A stretch of 60,000 nt of DNA from assembly GCA_905221605.1 (NCBI GenBank), contig CAJNDS010001668.1, positions 858,276 through 918,275 of the forward strand, in the 5' to 3' direction. This document shows positions 9,980 to 21,300 of the stretch, piece after piece. The number at the start of each line of letters is the position of its first letter. Position 1 is the stretch's first letter. A model generated the notes under the pieces. It worked only from the letters and a program-made list of their open reading frames with translations, was not told the origin of the DNA and did not search any database. This DNA is from Symbiodinium natans. Taxonomy: Eukaryota; Sar; Dinophyceae; Suessiales; Symbiodiniaceae. The position numbers were made by a program, and so were the translations under genes.

Positions 9980-10649
9980 GAAGAACTCCTACAGACCCCA
10001 CAAAGCATGCCCTGATTGCTTGCAAAATACACCATGCCACAACATCCCGGAAAATTCGTCCTTCGGAACACGGAGGGCGACTAGTCGCCGAAGGGTCAAT
10101 TCAAGCTGGGCCGAAGTTGTCATGCCCTACTGACACATCCACACGTGAGACTCAGTATCTCTATGTAGCTCAATGAAAACATGGAGCAGTGTTCAGTCTT
10201 GAGCAAAACTGCAAGGATGTAACTGCAAGAGTGTTTATAACACGCGAAGGCCCCTTCCACCAACACATGCCAGTAGGACCATCCAGAGCTCCTCGGCGTG
10301 CCAGGTATCCTTGGCCCCGGGCGAACCCTGGCATTGCGCCACAGACCTGGGCAGGCAGTCAAGATTAATAGCTGGGCTCATAGAGGACAAAGGCTTGCAG
10401 GTCACGGAATAAGCACACAGCCACGCTCAACCCTGTAGGTTTTCATTGGAGCACTGGGTTCGGTGTCAGGCGCTGGAACTGAATGCACAACTCACACATC
10501 CCTTGAACGACAAGTGTGGATATTCCAGACACTCATCGAAAGCATGTGATCAAAATTTCAAGACACAAGCTCAGCCTGTGTTGTGTGCCCCGATCACAGG
10601 TCATGGTTTGTTACGTTGACCTGCGAGTCCCTTTCAAAGCATCGCGGTT
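9980..10649. other. Intergenic; no gene recognised
   Basis: Ordinary mixed sequence between the methyltransferase-like gene and the gene ending at 10650, on the same strand. The promoter or 5' exon of the methyltransferase-like gene should be here, but I could not identify it. No telomere-like arrays occur in this stretch. Confidence 0.4.
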
Positions 10650-12968
10650 CTAGACAGCCGGAAGGTTTTTGGCAAACTTCTTGGCCACTTTCACAGCCAA
10701 ATCATAAGGCACGACCTGGCCAGCAGCGATGCCGCTCTTCTTGGCCTTGAAGGCCGCCTTGCATTCCTTCCAGAATGGGTCCTGCGTGCGATGTGGGTTG
10801 GGGTCTGTAGACTGTAGGACCCATACGATGGTTTGTGGTGACTAAAAAAAACCTTAAGATCTTTACAACCTCATCTCCTGGTACTTGCTTGGGTAGGTCA
10901 CGAAGAGCTCCACATGGTCACTGAACGCAAGCTTGGTGGCCTTCCAAAGTTTGTAGGGGAGAGGGCGAATCGGCGGTGGTCTGCGTGCAAAGCACACTTC
11001 CTTCTCCTCTTCTTCCTCTGCTTCTGCACGCTCTGCGTCTTCATCCTCTCCCTGCTTGGGAGCCTTCTTGGCAGCCTTCAAGGCCTTCAGCTTCTTCTTC
11101 CCAGGCTTCTTCTTTGTCTCGCCACTAGACTTGTCCATCGAATCAGCAGGTGGATCCTGCTCAGCACCCCACCAGTTGCCACCATCTGCATCATCCGATC
11201 CATACCACTGCCACCAATGAGCATCCCATGGAGGCATGGTTCCCTTCCAGCTCCACCACCCCTGAGAAAGCGCTGACCAATCCACATCTTGCCATGCCTC
11301 TGAAGAAGCCACGCACTCAGCAGGAGCACGCCTCTTGGCCTTGTGCTCCGTGGAGCTGGCAGACTTGCGCTTCAGTCCGGTGCTCCCACCACGGCCCCCG
11401 TAGTTGCGGCGTGGTCGACCTCGACCACGAGCACCTTTCACATCAGGCACATCCTCTCCTTCTTCGACAAGAGGAGCGCTGCGTCTGATCTGCGTTTGCT
11501 CCGTTCGCTTTGCGAAGCCCTTTCAAGGGGGGACTTATAGCAACAGCAACTATCTGATCTAGATTTTTCCCACAAAAAACATGAAAGTTAAAATAGACAT
11601 ATAGGATTTGTCTTGCGCCTCAAAGCTGGCAACGTCAGGATCTGCAGAAGGTGCGGTGCCCTCTTGGTGGCCCTGATCGGTGGCAGGCGGGGCTTCATGC
11701 CAGTAAGGATCGGCAGCAGGCTGGGCTTCCGCTGGCTTATTCTCAGCAGCTGGGGGAACCACAACACGTGGATATGGATCGCCCACCTTATCCGGCGTGG
11801 CGGTTGCATCCAACTCTGGACAGAGGTTCCGGGCAAGCGGTGTGTGAATGGGCTCTGACGGTGGAGATGCACTCGTGGGCGCGTGGCTGTTTTCACTCAC
11901 GGGTGACTCCAACACAACCTGGGTCTCCACGTTGTCAGGAGTCGGGTGCAGGCGAGACCTGAGCAAGTACTGTTGGGACACACCCATCGGTAGCCTGCAC
12001 ATAAAGTAAAGCTTCAAATGACCCACCAAGGTTCGTAAGCAACCGAATCTTCTCCATGAGAAGATGTTCCTCCATCTCCAGCTCCGCGTCATCGAGCTCA
12101 CCCTCTGTGGCTGCCAATTCAATCTCAGAGGGGCCATTCTTCTTTGCCAGCTCAGCCTCACAAGACTCAGAAGGGCCATCCTCTTTTGCAGAGGCATGCG
12201 ACGAAGGCGAAGTTGCCTCCGAGCTTGACCAAGCCTCTTCCGGGGCGGCTGGGTACTGGGCATCCTGTCGAAGCAAGATCACACGAAGGCCTTCTGAGAT
12301 CTCCGTATCCGAGAGGCCATCCTGGTCGACTACATCTTCCTCTGCAGCACGATCCTCCTTCCCCTTGCCCCTTTTGGCTGGCCTGGGGGCTACCGAAGGG
12401 GGGGTTCCCCAGTACCTGCAAAGAGTTTCGAAGAACCCTTCAACCATCAGATCTTTCTGCTTGCGTGGAGCCCCACGCCTCCGAATGCCTAGGGAAAACA
12501 TGCGACGCAGTCCCCACTGGTCTGCAAAGACAGCCACATCATCATCCGGCAGTCCCATTGCCTTGCGCCACTCAAGAACCTTACAGGGAAAGCGGCAGCA
12601 TACTTTGCCTACTGTTGACAAGGAACCTCTGTGCAAACAAAAGTGTGTTTTTAACATAAGGCCTCTGCTCTGAGCAGCGGAATTGGAGGCGACTTTGCAA
12701 CATTCGAAAACGGGCACCAGCGATTAGCCAGACTAAACAAGCTGTCACCATTCATGGATATTGCATGCATAGATGCAATACCCTTCTGCTTCGCTGATGG
12801 CCACCGTGTGAGGGACTTCGACTCCCTTCCGATGGCCCGCAACACAGAGGACTCTTCCCAGCATTTCGCCAGTTTTCCAACCTCCCACTGGATGGGTGCT
12901 GGAGACATGTGTTCCGGCGACGGTGAGGATGATTCGGGAGCTTCCTGCTTCTTATTCCCTCGACCCAT
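10650..12968 (-). CDS. Unrecognised five-exon gene, acidic and basic low-complexity blocks
   Basis: Minus-strand model: A1 12968 (ATG, MGRGNKKQEAPESSS) to about 12665; A2 about 12626-12025; A3 about 11995-11619 (GC donor); A4 11519-10878 (AG|GG acceptor, GA donor); A5 10811-10650 (TAG). A5 is exactly 54 codons in phase 0 and ends KVAKKFAKNLPAV. A1 gives QWEVGKLAKCWEESSVL. A2 has LEWRKAMGLPDDDVAVF, DLMVEGFFETLCRYWG, then a Glu/Ser-rich region. A3 is Pro/Ala-rich. A4 has RGRGRPRRNYGGRGG (RGG/AT-hook-like), a Trp-rich patch (GWWSWKGTMPPW), KKKPGKKK and an acidic run, then PIRPLPYKLWKATKLAF. About 690 residues in all. The RGG and Lys/Glu blocks suggest a nuclear nucleic-acid-binding protein. No family recognised. 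Confidence 0.6.
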
Positions 12969-14302
12969 CTTCGCAATCTAGAGCCCCTGTCCTGTGACAA
13001 AAAAGGCCTCGAGCCAACCAGGCTGTGGAAAGTTGTTGCATCTGTGTCTGCTCAAGACGCCACCCTCTTTTAAAAAAAATATAGTCCTGATCGAGTCCCG
13101 GGGGCACGGCTTGTCCAATCCGGGATCGGCCCGAAGATCCCCAAAGTACCTGCGCTAGAATGGGTGTGCTCTGTATAAGCTTGAATAAAGGGCATTGAGG
13201 TTGCGAAGGCTTCATGTTGGTGGCAGATAGCACTGAAGGTGCAAACATGTTTTGCTTGCACGCAGTTCCCGATGACGTTTCAAAATGAGCCCGAATGCAT
13301 CTCACTTCCGCGAGGTGGCTTCGGCTTCATCCTTCTGAGGGGCTGGATGGGCTGGATGGCCTGAGATCGCTGGTGAGACATAATGGGGGGCTTGGCATTC
13401 GCACCTCTAACAACATCATGCTAAGTGGCACTTCTCCAAGTCTTCATCCGTACATGTAGCGATCTTGTAGCACAGACCATGCAGCTTATGGTTCTCCAAG
13501 ATATCGAGGATTCTCTCGTTCCAGGCTTTGGTGCAGGTCTCCTGGTTGGCTAAGGGGAGGAAGGCCTAAGCCTACAATATTCTGTTAGTGTACACCTATG
13601 CTTGAGAGTCCTCGTCATATCCCAGACCATGAAGGCATCGCTCCCAAAACACCAGAGGTTGATCGTCCAGCCCTGGTTCCAGGGAAGGAATACATTGAGC
13701 ATCCTACCTATACCCTGCCTAAAACCATGACCCAGCCTGCTTCAGCGATCTTATCTTTTGTAGAAGAGGGAAGCTCGCGGAGGGCACGCTCCATCCCAAC
13801 TCTGAATCAGATTCTGAGCCACAGGCTTTCCATAGTAGCCATGCTGCTTTCACCAGCAGTCAGTACAAGACAAGAAGCTCTAACACACGCACACACACAC
13901 ACACACAAAAGTCACAAAAGCGAGCACGCGCACTCGCCCACCCAAGTCTTCCAGGCACCATGGCAAAAGGCCATGTTATAAGGCTGGGACTGCGTTCAAA
14001 AAGTGGGCATGAGTGTCGCCTACCTCATTGTGGATGCTTGGGTTATAAGTTCCCCTGATCAATGTGGGGTCACATTCTAAACCGACGATTCCTTCATGAA
14101 TCTGCATCCTGTACCATGACAACTGCTTGATGGGCAAGCTTCTGGTGCCATTTCGATGCATTCAGCCCACCAAAGCTAAAAATAGCCCACTCCAGCCCGA
14201 ATTGGCCCACCCAATGAAGCGGGCTATTTTCTGGCCCAGTGCCAGAATAAGGCGATTCCTGTGGAAAGGCTGTTTTTTAGCATATGTTTGCGGCTACAGG
14301 TA
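12969..14302. other. Gap between the minus-strand genes and the array-rich region
   Basis: The 5' flank of the minus-strand gene starting at 12968, followed by unassigned sequence. A (CA)n microsatellite lies at 13888-13907. A second cluster of AGCCCA words, like that at 1980-2140, lies at 14163-14250. No exon can be supported; the strand switch of coding direction falls in this stretch. Confidence 0.45.
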
Positions 14303-15303
14303 AACCCTAAATCCTAAACCCTAAACCCTAAACCCTAAACCGGGCTTGTGTTGTTGTTGATGGTTGGGGTTTGTGGCTTGGGGAGCTTTAGGGTGGCAAG
14401 CTTCGAGTGGGCTGGTGGGTCGATGTCGTTGGCGCTCCGATGCGCTTAGGGAGTGCCGGCCCTTTTGGAGTATAGGACCTAGAGAGTCCGGTTTAGGGTT
14501 CGGGGTTTAGGGTTTAGGGTTTAGGGTTAGGGTTTAGGGTTTAGGGTTTAGGGTTTAGGGTTTAGGGTTTAGGGTCTAGGGTTTAGGGTTTAGGGTTTTA
14601 GGCTTGATGGTTTAAAGGGCTTGGGGCCACCTGGTTCCCAGCTTGCAGGGCTTTAGGGGCGAAACCCAAAACCCCAAACTGCCCAAACCCTAGACCCTAA
14701 TATACTTAAGCCCTCGCCCCTACAATATCCTCAAGAACACTAAACCCTAAACCCTAAAACCACTAGAACCAAGCGAGGTCGGTTCAAGCATCACCCAGCT
14801 TACCGAAAGCACGCTGGAGTTCGAAGACCATGCACATCTACCACTCAGCTACATGATGTGCGAGGTGGTGGTTGGTCGAACTCTTCCATTGGGAAATAGT
14901 GGAAACCGCGTGGACTTCGTCGAGGCGAGCTACACCAGAACGTTGACCAGGGCTGGTCTCAGCAAAATGCGTATGTGCGTTTTCCACCTCACCAGCAGTG
15001 TTTGTTCGCAGCAAAATCGTTCTGGCGCACGAGGTTTTAGCAACGATGGTCACCGATTGCCTGCACTACCAAGTCGATCCCTAAACCCTAAACCCTAAAC
15101 CCGAAAGCCTAAACCTTTAAGCCCTAAACCTTAAGCTAGGGCGGTGTAGGGCTTAGAATGCCAGAAGCCCTGCAACCCCTAAACATGCCGAAATCCTAAA
15201 GCCTAAACCCCAAACCGTAAACCCCAAACCCGAAACCCTAAACCCGAAACCCTAAACCCGAAACCCGAAACCCTAAACCCCAAACCCTAAACCCTAAACC
15301 CAG

Positions 15304-15384
15304 TCTTTCTACGAGGATCCGGCCGCGGCTTCCTTCTTCCGGCCTCGCCTGCCCCGCGCCTTATGTGGGCGCGCTTTCTGCCAG
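15304..15384 (+). CDS. Candidate upstream exon bracketed by arrays
   Basis: A GC-rich island between a CCCTAAA array ending in CAG (15301-15303) and a TTTAGGG array. It is open in all three frames; phase 0 would give SFYEDPAAASFF. It could end at a GA donor (15385). It matches the array-exon-array pattern of the gene downstream, but no homology is recognised. Confidence 0.3.
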
Positions 15385-15885
15385 GATTGATGCTTTAGTT
15401 TAGGGTTTAGGGTTTTGGGTTTAGGGTTTAGGGTTTAGGGGCCTAGGGTTTAGGGTTCCCCGAAAACTTGTCAAACAATCTCAACCCCAAGTTCCTCCAG
15501 ACTTCCATAAAATCAGCGCAGCTCTAGAGGCCCTGAACCCTCTGAGGCTAGGGTCTCGGGTTGGGGTCTAGGGTTTAGGGTTTCGGGTAAAGAGTTCAGG
15601 GTTCCCTTGCGTTTGCTGGTTGTTAAGTGTTCAGGAAGCCCTTGAGTGCTGAACCCAAGCCCCAAAGCCCTGAAGCCTCTCTACGCCTTCTAGACCCCAG
15701 AGACCCCAAACCCTCAACTAGCAAATCCTCAACCCTAAGCCCTACACCCTCAGCCCTCAACTCTATAAACCTTAAGCACCCCACCCTAAACCCTAAACCC
15801 TGAACCCTGAACCCTGAACCCTGAACCCTGAACCCTGAACCCTGAACCCTAAACCCTAAACCCTAAACCCTAAACCAAGCCCAAG

Positions 15886-15937
15886 CGGTGGGGGCACCGA
15901 GGTGGGCGACCGCAAATCTTCCGGAGTGCGGCTCTTG
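15886..15937 (+). CDS. Candidate upstream exon bracketed by arrays
   Basis: A GC-rich island after a CCCTAAA array (AG at 15884-15885) and before TTTAGGG sequence. One frame reads GGGTEVGDRKSSGVRLL before a possible GC donor. The frame is not fixed by neighbours and no family is recognised. Confidence 0.25.
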
Positions 15938-16528
15938 GCCATCTGAGATTATCCTGAACTTTTGGGGCTTTGAGGGGCTTCAAGGGCTGTAGGGTTTAGG
16001 GTTTATACAGGGATCCCCTGAACTTTTGGGGTTTTTAGGGGCTTTAGGGCTTAGGGTTTAGGGGCTTAAAGGAGCTTAAAGAGCTTTAGGTTTTTAGGGT
16101 TCAGGATTGTGGTGTCTGAGGGTTTAGGGCTGCAAGGGCTGTATGAAATATGAGGGTGACCATGTAACTACCCTTAGATACATCCCAGACCTCAAGAAGC
16201 CGAACCCCAAAGGCCCACCTCACCTTATTCGTGCTCTGAAGAAACACACCCGGGTCTGAGGAATGAGGGCTCCAGCGCATTTTTGTGCGCCGCCCTGCAT
16301 CTTGTTGAGGGTTTTGTAAAGATTAGGGTTTAGGGTTTAGGTTCCTTCCCCCGATGAAACCTCAAAAAGAACCCCGAGCACCCAAAGTGCCCCCGGACCC
16401 CTCAACCCCTTGCTCTGTGTCACGGGCTTTTTCGGGAGCAAGTAGCTTCCTCAAACTCAAAAAGCCCATATGTTGGACTACGTACGTCCTAGGTCCGAAA
16501 AGCCCCAAACCCAAAAACCCCTAAACCT

Positions 16529-16590
16529 TGGGATGTTCCCCCTTTCTTCTGAGAGTCCTTAGCAATTAGGGAGTATAATAGCCCCCGCCG
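16529..16590 (+). repeat. Dispersed repeat R2, copy 1
   Basis: TTGGGATGTTCCCCCTTT, then AGAGTCCTTAGCAATTAGGG and AGTATAATAGCCCCC, immediately before a CCCTAAA array. Related copies lie at 45678 and 46426. Confidence 0.65.
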
Positions 16591-16754
16591 TAAACCCTAA
16601 ACCCTAAACCCTAAACCCTAAACCCTAAACCCTACAGCCCCTACACCCTACAGCCCCTAAACCCTAAACCCTAAACCCTAAACCCTAAACCCTAAACCCT
16701 AAACCCTAAACCCTAAACCCTAAACCCTAAACCCTAAACCCTAAACCCGCAAGC

Positions 16755-16829
16755 AAGCCCTGCGAAGCATGCGCGCCCTCTCGTGCCATGGGGCTCCAAG
16801 CCACCGCATGGAGCGGATCATCCCTACAG
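16755..16829 (+). CDS. Candidate upstream exon bracketed by arrays, weak SAP-like look
   Basis: A unique island between a 157-bp CCCTAAA array and a 72-bp TTTAGGG array. One frame reads ALRSMRALSCHGAPSHRMER, which vaguely resembles the Leu-Gly-Arg pattern of a SAP DNA/RNA-binding motif expected at the N-terminus of hnRNP U-like proteins. The match is too weak to assign. Confidence 0.3.
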
Positions 16830-18232
16830 GGCTCAACTTCTAGGCATGAGAGGGTTTAGGGTTTAGGGTTTAGGGTTTAGGGTTTAGGGTTTAGGGTTTA
16901 GGGTTTAGGGTTTAGGGTTTAGGGTTGAGAGGTGTAGGGTTTAGGGACTTACAGGTAGTAGAGGGTGTAGGCTCTTTAGGGACATATGAAAAATTGACTT
17001 TATGGGGCCTAAAGGGTCATAAGCAGAAGACCCGAGATCCGATGCAAAAGCCCTAGCCCAGGCGCTGAGTCTGTAAAACCCAACCTGGGTATTCTAAGCC
17101 TGCTGAAAACGAAAACAGGAAGTGCTCGGGACCAGCAGCCTTGACAACCAAGCCCTCAAGAACAACCTGAAACAAACCCAGAACTCCCAACCCTCAGAAT
17201 CCAGGCGCTTGCTCTCTAGGAAGACTCATGCTGGGTACTTGCATGGGATAGCGGGCCCGGCATCGCCCGCAGCTACTCGACTTGCATGGAGCTATGACCA
17301 AACAAGTTCAGGGCGTGGGGTAGTTCGGTGTTCAGCATATCTAGAGTTACAAGCATTTATATCGACATATACGTACATACATATATATATATACACATAA
17401 GGTATAAAAGTGTATAAGTGAGTATATGTGCCCGCGCAGAAAACCTATCAAGGCACAGTACTGTGTGGGCTATAGCTTGACCTCTGCAAGGTAGAGAGTC
17501 TTGGTTGCAAGTGCTTGGGGGTTGATCGAAGTTCGTTCAATCATCTCCCCCCCCCCCCCGTTTTCCCACTTGGTGATTCCGAGTAGCTTGCTGAAGCACT
17601 CATGGAGTCTGATTCCGAATGTTGTCTTTGAAGTTCAGGGCGACTGCAGTTTCGCGTTGAACTTCCGCTTTTAGGGCCTTGATGGTTTTCACGGGAGTTC
17701 GTCTGCGCACTTTGGAGGGCGACCTGAAGACTCTTGCTTGCGTCGAAGGCTACGATCATGGCGGCGCCGATGGAACAGGCGCCATTTTTTTGTTAGGGGT
17801 CATTCAGAAAGGAAAACTTCTACGAATAACAAAAACCACATTAAGAATATCAATCACGGTACGTAGGTGTCCTTTGAGGCTGCAATGCGTCAATGGCAGA
17901 GTAAAGCACACCCTGCAGCCCGAGGACCCTGACAAAGCCAAGAGACGCTAAAGTCCCGCAAAATCTCGCACATGAAAAGCCCAAACTTGAAGCCTCAAAT
18001 GCCCGACACAAACCCTCCTAACCATCTATACATATTTACATAAACTATATGACAAGCCCTTTACTTCCAGGGACCTAAGAATTTGGTGACTGGATCCCTT
18101 AAACACACAATTAGATCCCGGATAGTTTTGGGCAATGCAGAGTAATACAGTAAACCTAAACCCTAAACCCCCAGACCCCAAACCCTAAACCCTAAACCCT
18201 AAACCTAAACCCTAAACCCCAAAACGCTTCAG

Positions 18233-18358
18233 CCGCCGCCCCCGCCGCCGCCCTCGGAGCCCCCGGCGCCCGCGGCGGAGCCCACTGCGGCCGTGGCCGA
18301 AGCCCCGGAGCCCGCGGCTCCAGTGGCTCCCGCGGAGCCCGAGGAACCCAAGGAGAGG
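18233..18358 (+). CDS. Exon 1: Pro/Ala/Glu-rich N-terminal segment
   Basis: Begins after CTTCAG (18227-18232) and is exactly 42 codons: a proline run, then SEPPAPAAEPTAAVAEAPE and a terminal EPEEPKER. A GT donor follows (18359). Read through, the next codons give V then TAA, so a terminal exon is the alternative. A CCCTAAA array precedes it and TTTAGGG/TTTGGGG arrays follow (18380-18513). It joins exon 2 in phase 0. Confidence 0.7.
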
Positions 18359-21300
18359 GTCTAAACAAAAGGGGAGTTGAGGGTTTAGGGTTTAGGGTCT
18401 AGGGTTTAGGGTTTAGGGTTTGGGGTTTGGGGTTTGGGGTTTGGGGTTTGGGGTTTGGGGTTTAGGGTTTGGGGTTTAGGGTTTAGGGTTTAGGGTTTAG
18501 GGTTTAGGGTTTGGGCATTGGTATTTGTGGATGTTTTCGGGTCGCTTTTGTTTTTGCATCTTTTTACAGAGGCTATAAGAGCAATGTGTATGTGCTGGGT
18601 TTCAAGGTTCGTTTTGAACAGTTGTTTAGGGGCTTCTACCGTAATAGGGCTTCATTGGGGGTTGGCAGAGGATTTATGTCAGACCGTAGTCGGAGTTACT
18701 TTGCAAGATTTGGTTGATAGTACTGAAACAGGACCAGCACTCACTGCTCTGTGGCACCAAGAGAGTGGAAGTAATTAGGTGGCTTGGGCTTCTGTTTTTT
18801 AGATTTGGCTTCCAGCCTTGGGGGGCTGAGGAATTCAGCGGGAGAGTGGGGTTATTGCAGGCTGAGAAGGGTTCTAATGTTGAACTACCGCTTACGTTGA
18901 TATGAAATTCCTAGTAGGCTTGGCAGGTGAGGGGGTAAGTGTTAACCCAGACCACAAACCCTAACCTTAAACCCATATAAATCTTAAACCCTAGCAGCCT
19001 CCGAACACTAAAGCAAGGAACGCCTCGGACTTGAGACAGAAACACGAAAGAGTCTGGCAGGAGCTCGAAAAGGATGCGGCCGACATCACAGGTGCTTGAA
19101 GCCATGTTGTGTGTTTTTTTATTTGTCAATTGCCCTTTCAAATGTCCGTTTTCGATGCTTGGGCCCAGGTTGCAGGGAGTGTTTTACTGCTTCAAGCGGT
19201 TTTTCCCCACCTTGGGTGTGGGGTTGTTAGATTTGAAACTCAACTCTTCTCCTCGCCCGGTCAACTCCTATAGACTCCAACCCCAAGAGACTTCCTGGAG
19301 TGCCCAACCCCAAGAGTCGCTCTTCGAAATGGGTACTGTGGTGGTCTCTCTAATGTATGGCAATGGGCGCATCGTTTGCAAGCAGTATAGACTGGGCTTT
19401 GCAAGGGGGTCAGCTTTGGCATGGTGACTAAGTGCAGATTTACGCCAACAATTTTTTTACTTCGAACATCCCCACCTTACGGACTTGGATTGGGGGTTGG
19501 GCATTTCAGGGAGTCTCTGGGTTGGGCACTCCAGGAGTCTCCGGTTGGGCACTGGATCACATGTACAGGAAGCTTTCTCAGAACGCTGTAAGGGCCATCC
19601 TATCAAAGTCTGGCTTCCTAGGGAAGTTCAGAGCTCGTTAATGCAGGGTTCCTGCAAATCTTGGGGGTAGGGAGCCGCGGGTTCAGGGTGTAGGCTTAGG
19701 GTTTTCTGTGGTAGTGGGTTAAGGGTTACATGCTTAGGGTTGGGGGCGCGCCAATCAGCTAGCCTTCCGCCGAAATCCCCCGCCAGACAAGCCTAAACCC
19801 TAAACCCTAAACTCTGTGTAGGTGCAGCCTTGACAGCGCCAGCACGGAGCCACAGCTTGCGGTGCCTGCCGGTTGTCGTTTCTAAAACCCACGCCTTAAA
19901 CCCTAAACCCTAAATTGCGTACCAGTTTGGGCCTCATACCCTTGTAGCAGGGCCTAGAACCTTCAGTTGTCCTAGGGGTTTTTCGGGCTGCAAGCTGAGG
20001 GTTGGTCTAAGATATAGCTTGGAATTCAGGGTGTATAAGTTTCGCTTCGGGGCCTTATAAGCGGCCGGAGGGCAATGCCAATCATCAGTTTGCTCCATAT
20101 CAGGGAAGGGCCCACCGGCCACTAGCCCCCAAATCCAACCCTTAACCCCTGAACCCAGCCTAAGCCCTAAACCTCAAACCCTAAACCCCAAACCCCAAAC
20201 CCTAAACCCTAAATCCTCAACCCTAAACCCTAAACCCTTTGAGCCCTAATGTCCAACAGCGTAAACCTTGAATCCTCATCAGGTGGTCTTCAACGCCGAG
20301 GACACCACGCTGAACGTGCTGCCTTCCTCAAGTCGCTTGCCAGGAGTTAGGTCTAGGGTGTGAAGTTCAGGGTTTAACGTTTAGGGTTTCAAGTTCAGGG
20401 TTTTAAGTTTCGGGTGTGTAGGGTTTATAGGGCCAGGAGTTGCGGAGACGGTTCAAAGTTCAGGGTTTTAAGTTTCGGGTTCGTAGGGTTCATAGGGTTC
20501 AAAGGTGAGGGTTTGTAGGGTTTATAGGGCTGGCGGTGTATATAGGGTTTAGGGATTGGAGGTTAGGGCTTATAGGGTTTGCTCAGGGTTTAAAGTTTCG
20601 GGTTTGCAGGGTTCAAGGTTTATGTAGTCTTTCAGTCTTCTATGGAGTCAGCCCCTGAGCCCTTTTATGGCAAATCGGCAAAACCGGGCAACCTGGGCGA
20701 CCCGAACGATAAGGCTGATTCGGGGCAAATGTGAGGACAATCTGGCGTACACCCAAAAGACAAGGATGGGACGGTCAAGTAGGACATGCACCGCCGCTTG
20801 CTGGCATGGATACTGGCCTGAATGCCGGTGATGTTGGCGAAGATCTGTGGGGGTATGAAGGCCCCAGCTTGCCTCTCTTCGTGCGTCACCAGCCTGGCGT
20901 GCCCTCCGTTCTAGACGCTCCTTTGTTTCATCAGCACAAGTGCCTCGAAATCAACCACGAGCAAATCTACAGCTTTTTTAGGGTTGAGGGACTACACTTA
21001 CCCTACTTGTAACCCTAGCAATAGACGAAACCCATATGAGCCTCCAAGAAAGCTCCGCACGACTAGGACCCCAAACCCTAAAATCGCAATGTGGATAAAG
21101 GGCTTCGGGCCAACTGTGCAAGCTAAGTCGTAGGCTCTGTAAGCAGAATTCCAGGCAGAAGCCAAAACCCCAAAGCCCTACAACCCCAAACCCTAAACCC
21201 TTCTGTTCTCAGCCACGTAGCTACAGACGCACCGAACCCATAGGCAAAAGGGGTACCCCTATTGTCGGAGATGTTTAACTAGACTCTCGGAGCTTATACA

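Larger units (their letters stand above)
14303..18220. repeat. Alternating telomere-like arrays, 5' region of the large gene
   Basis: CCCTAAA-type arrays at 14303-14340, 14692-14760, 15083-15300, 15782-15876, 16591-16747 and 18154-18220 alternate with TTTAGGG-type arrays at 14489-14603, 15398-15450, 15990-16110 and 16853-16924. Interruptions are single-base variants (CCCGAAA, CCCTGAA, CCCCAAA). Arrays face both ways and enclose unique sequence, so this is interstitial and not a chromosome end. Short unique islands sit between a C-type array and the following G-type array at three places. 17000-18150 is otherwise unassigned and holds a TATA microsatellite near 17378. Confidence 0.9.

Noticed and set aside
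10914-11488. Plus-strand frames overlapping the minus-strand gene
   Set aside because: They mirror the Lys/Glu-rich and Trp-rich exon on the other strand, whose splice phases and stop fit a real gene.
13598-13981. Plus-strand frame of 127 codons
   Set aside because: Composition is not coding-like, it runs into a CA microsatellite, and it has no recognisable motif or splice context.
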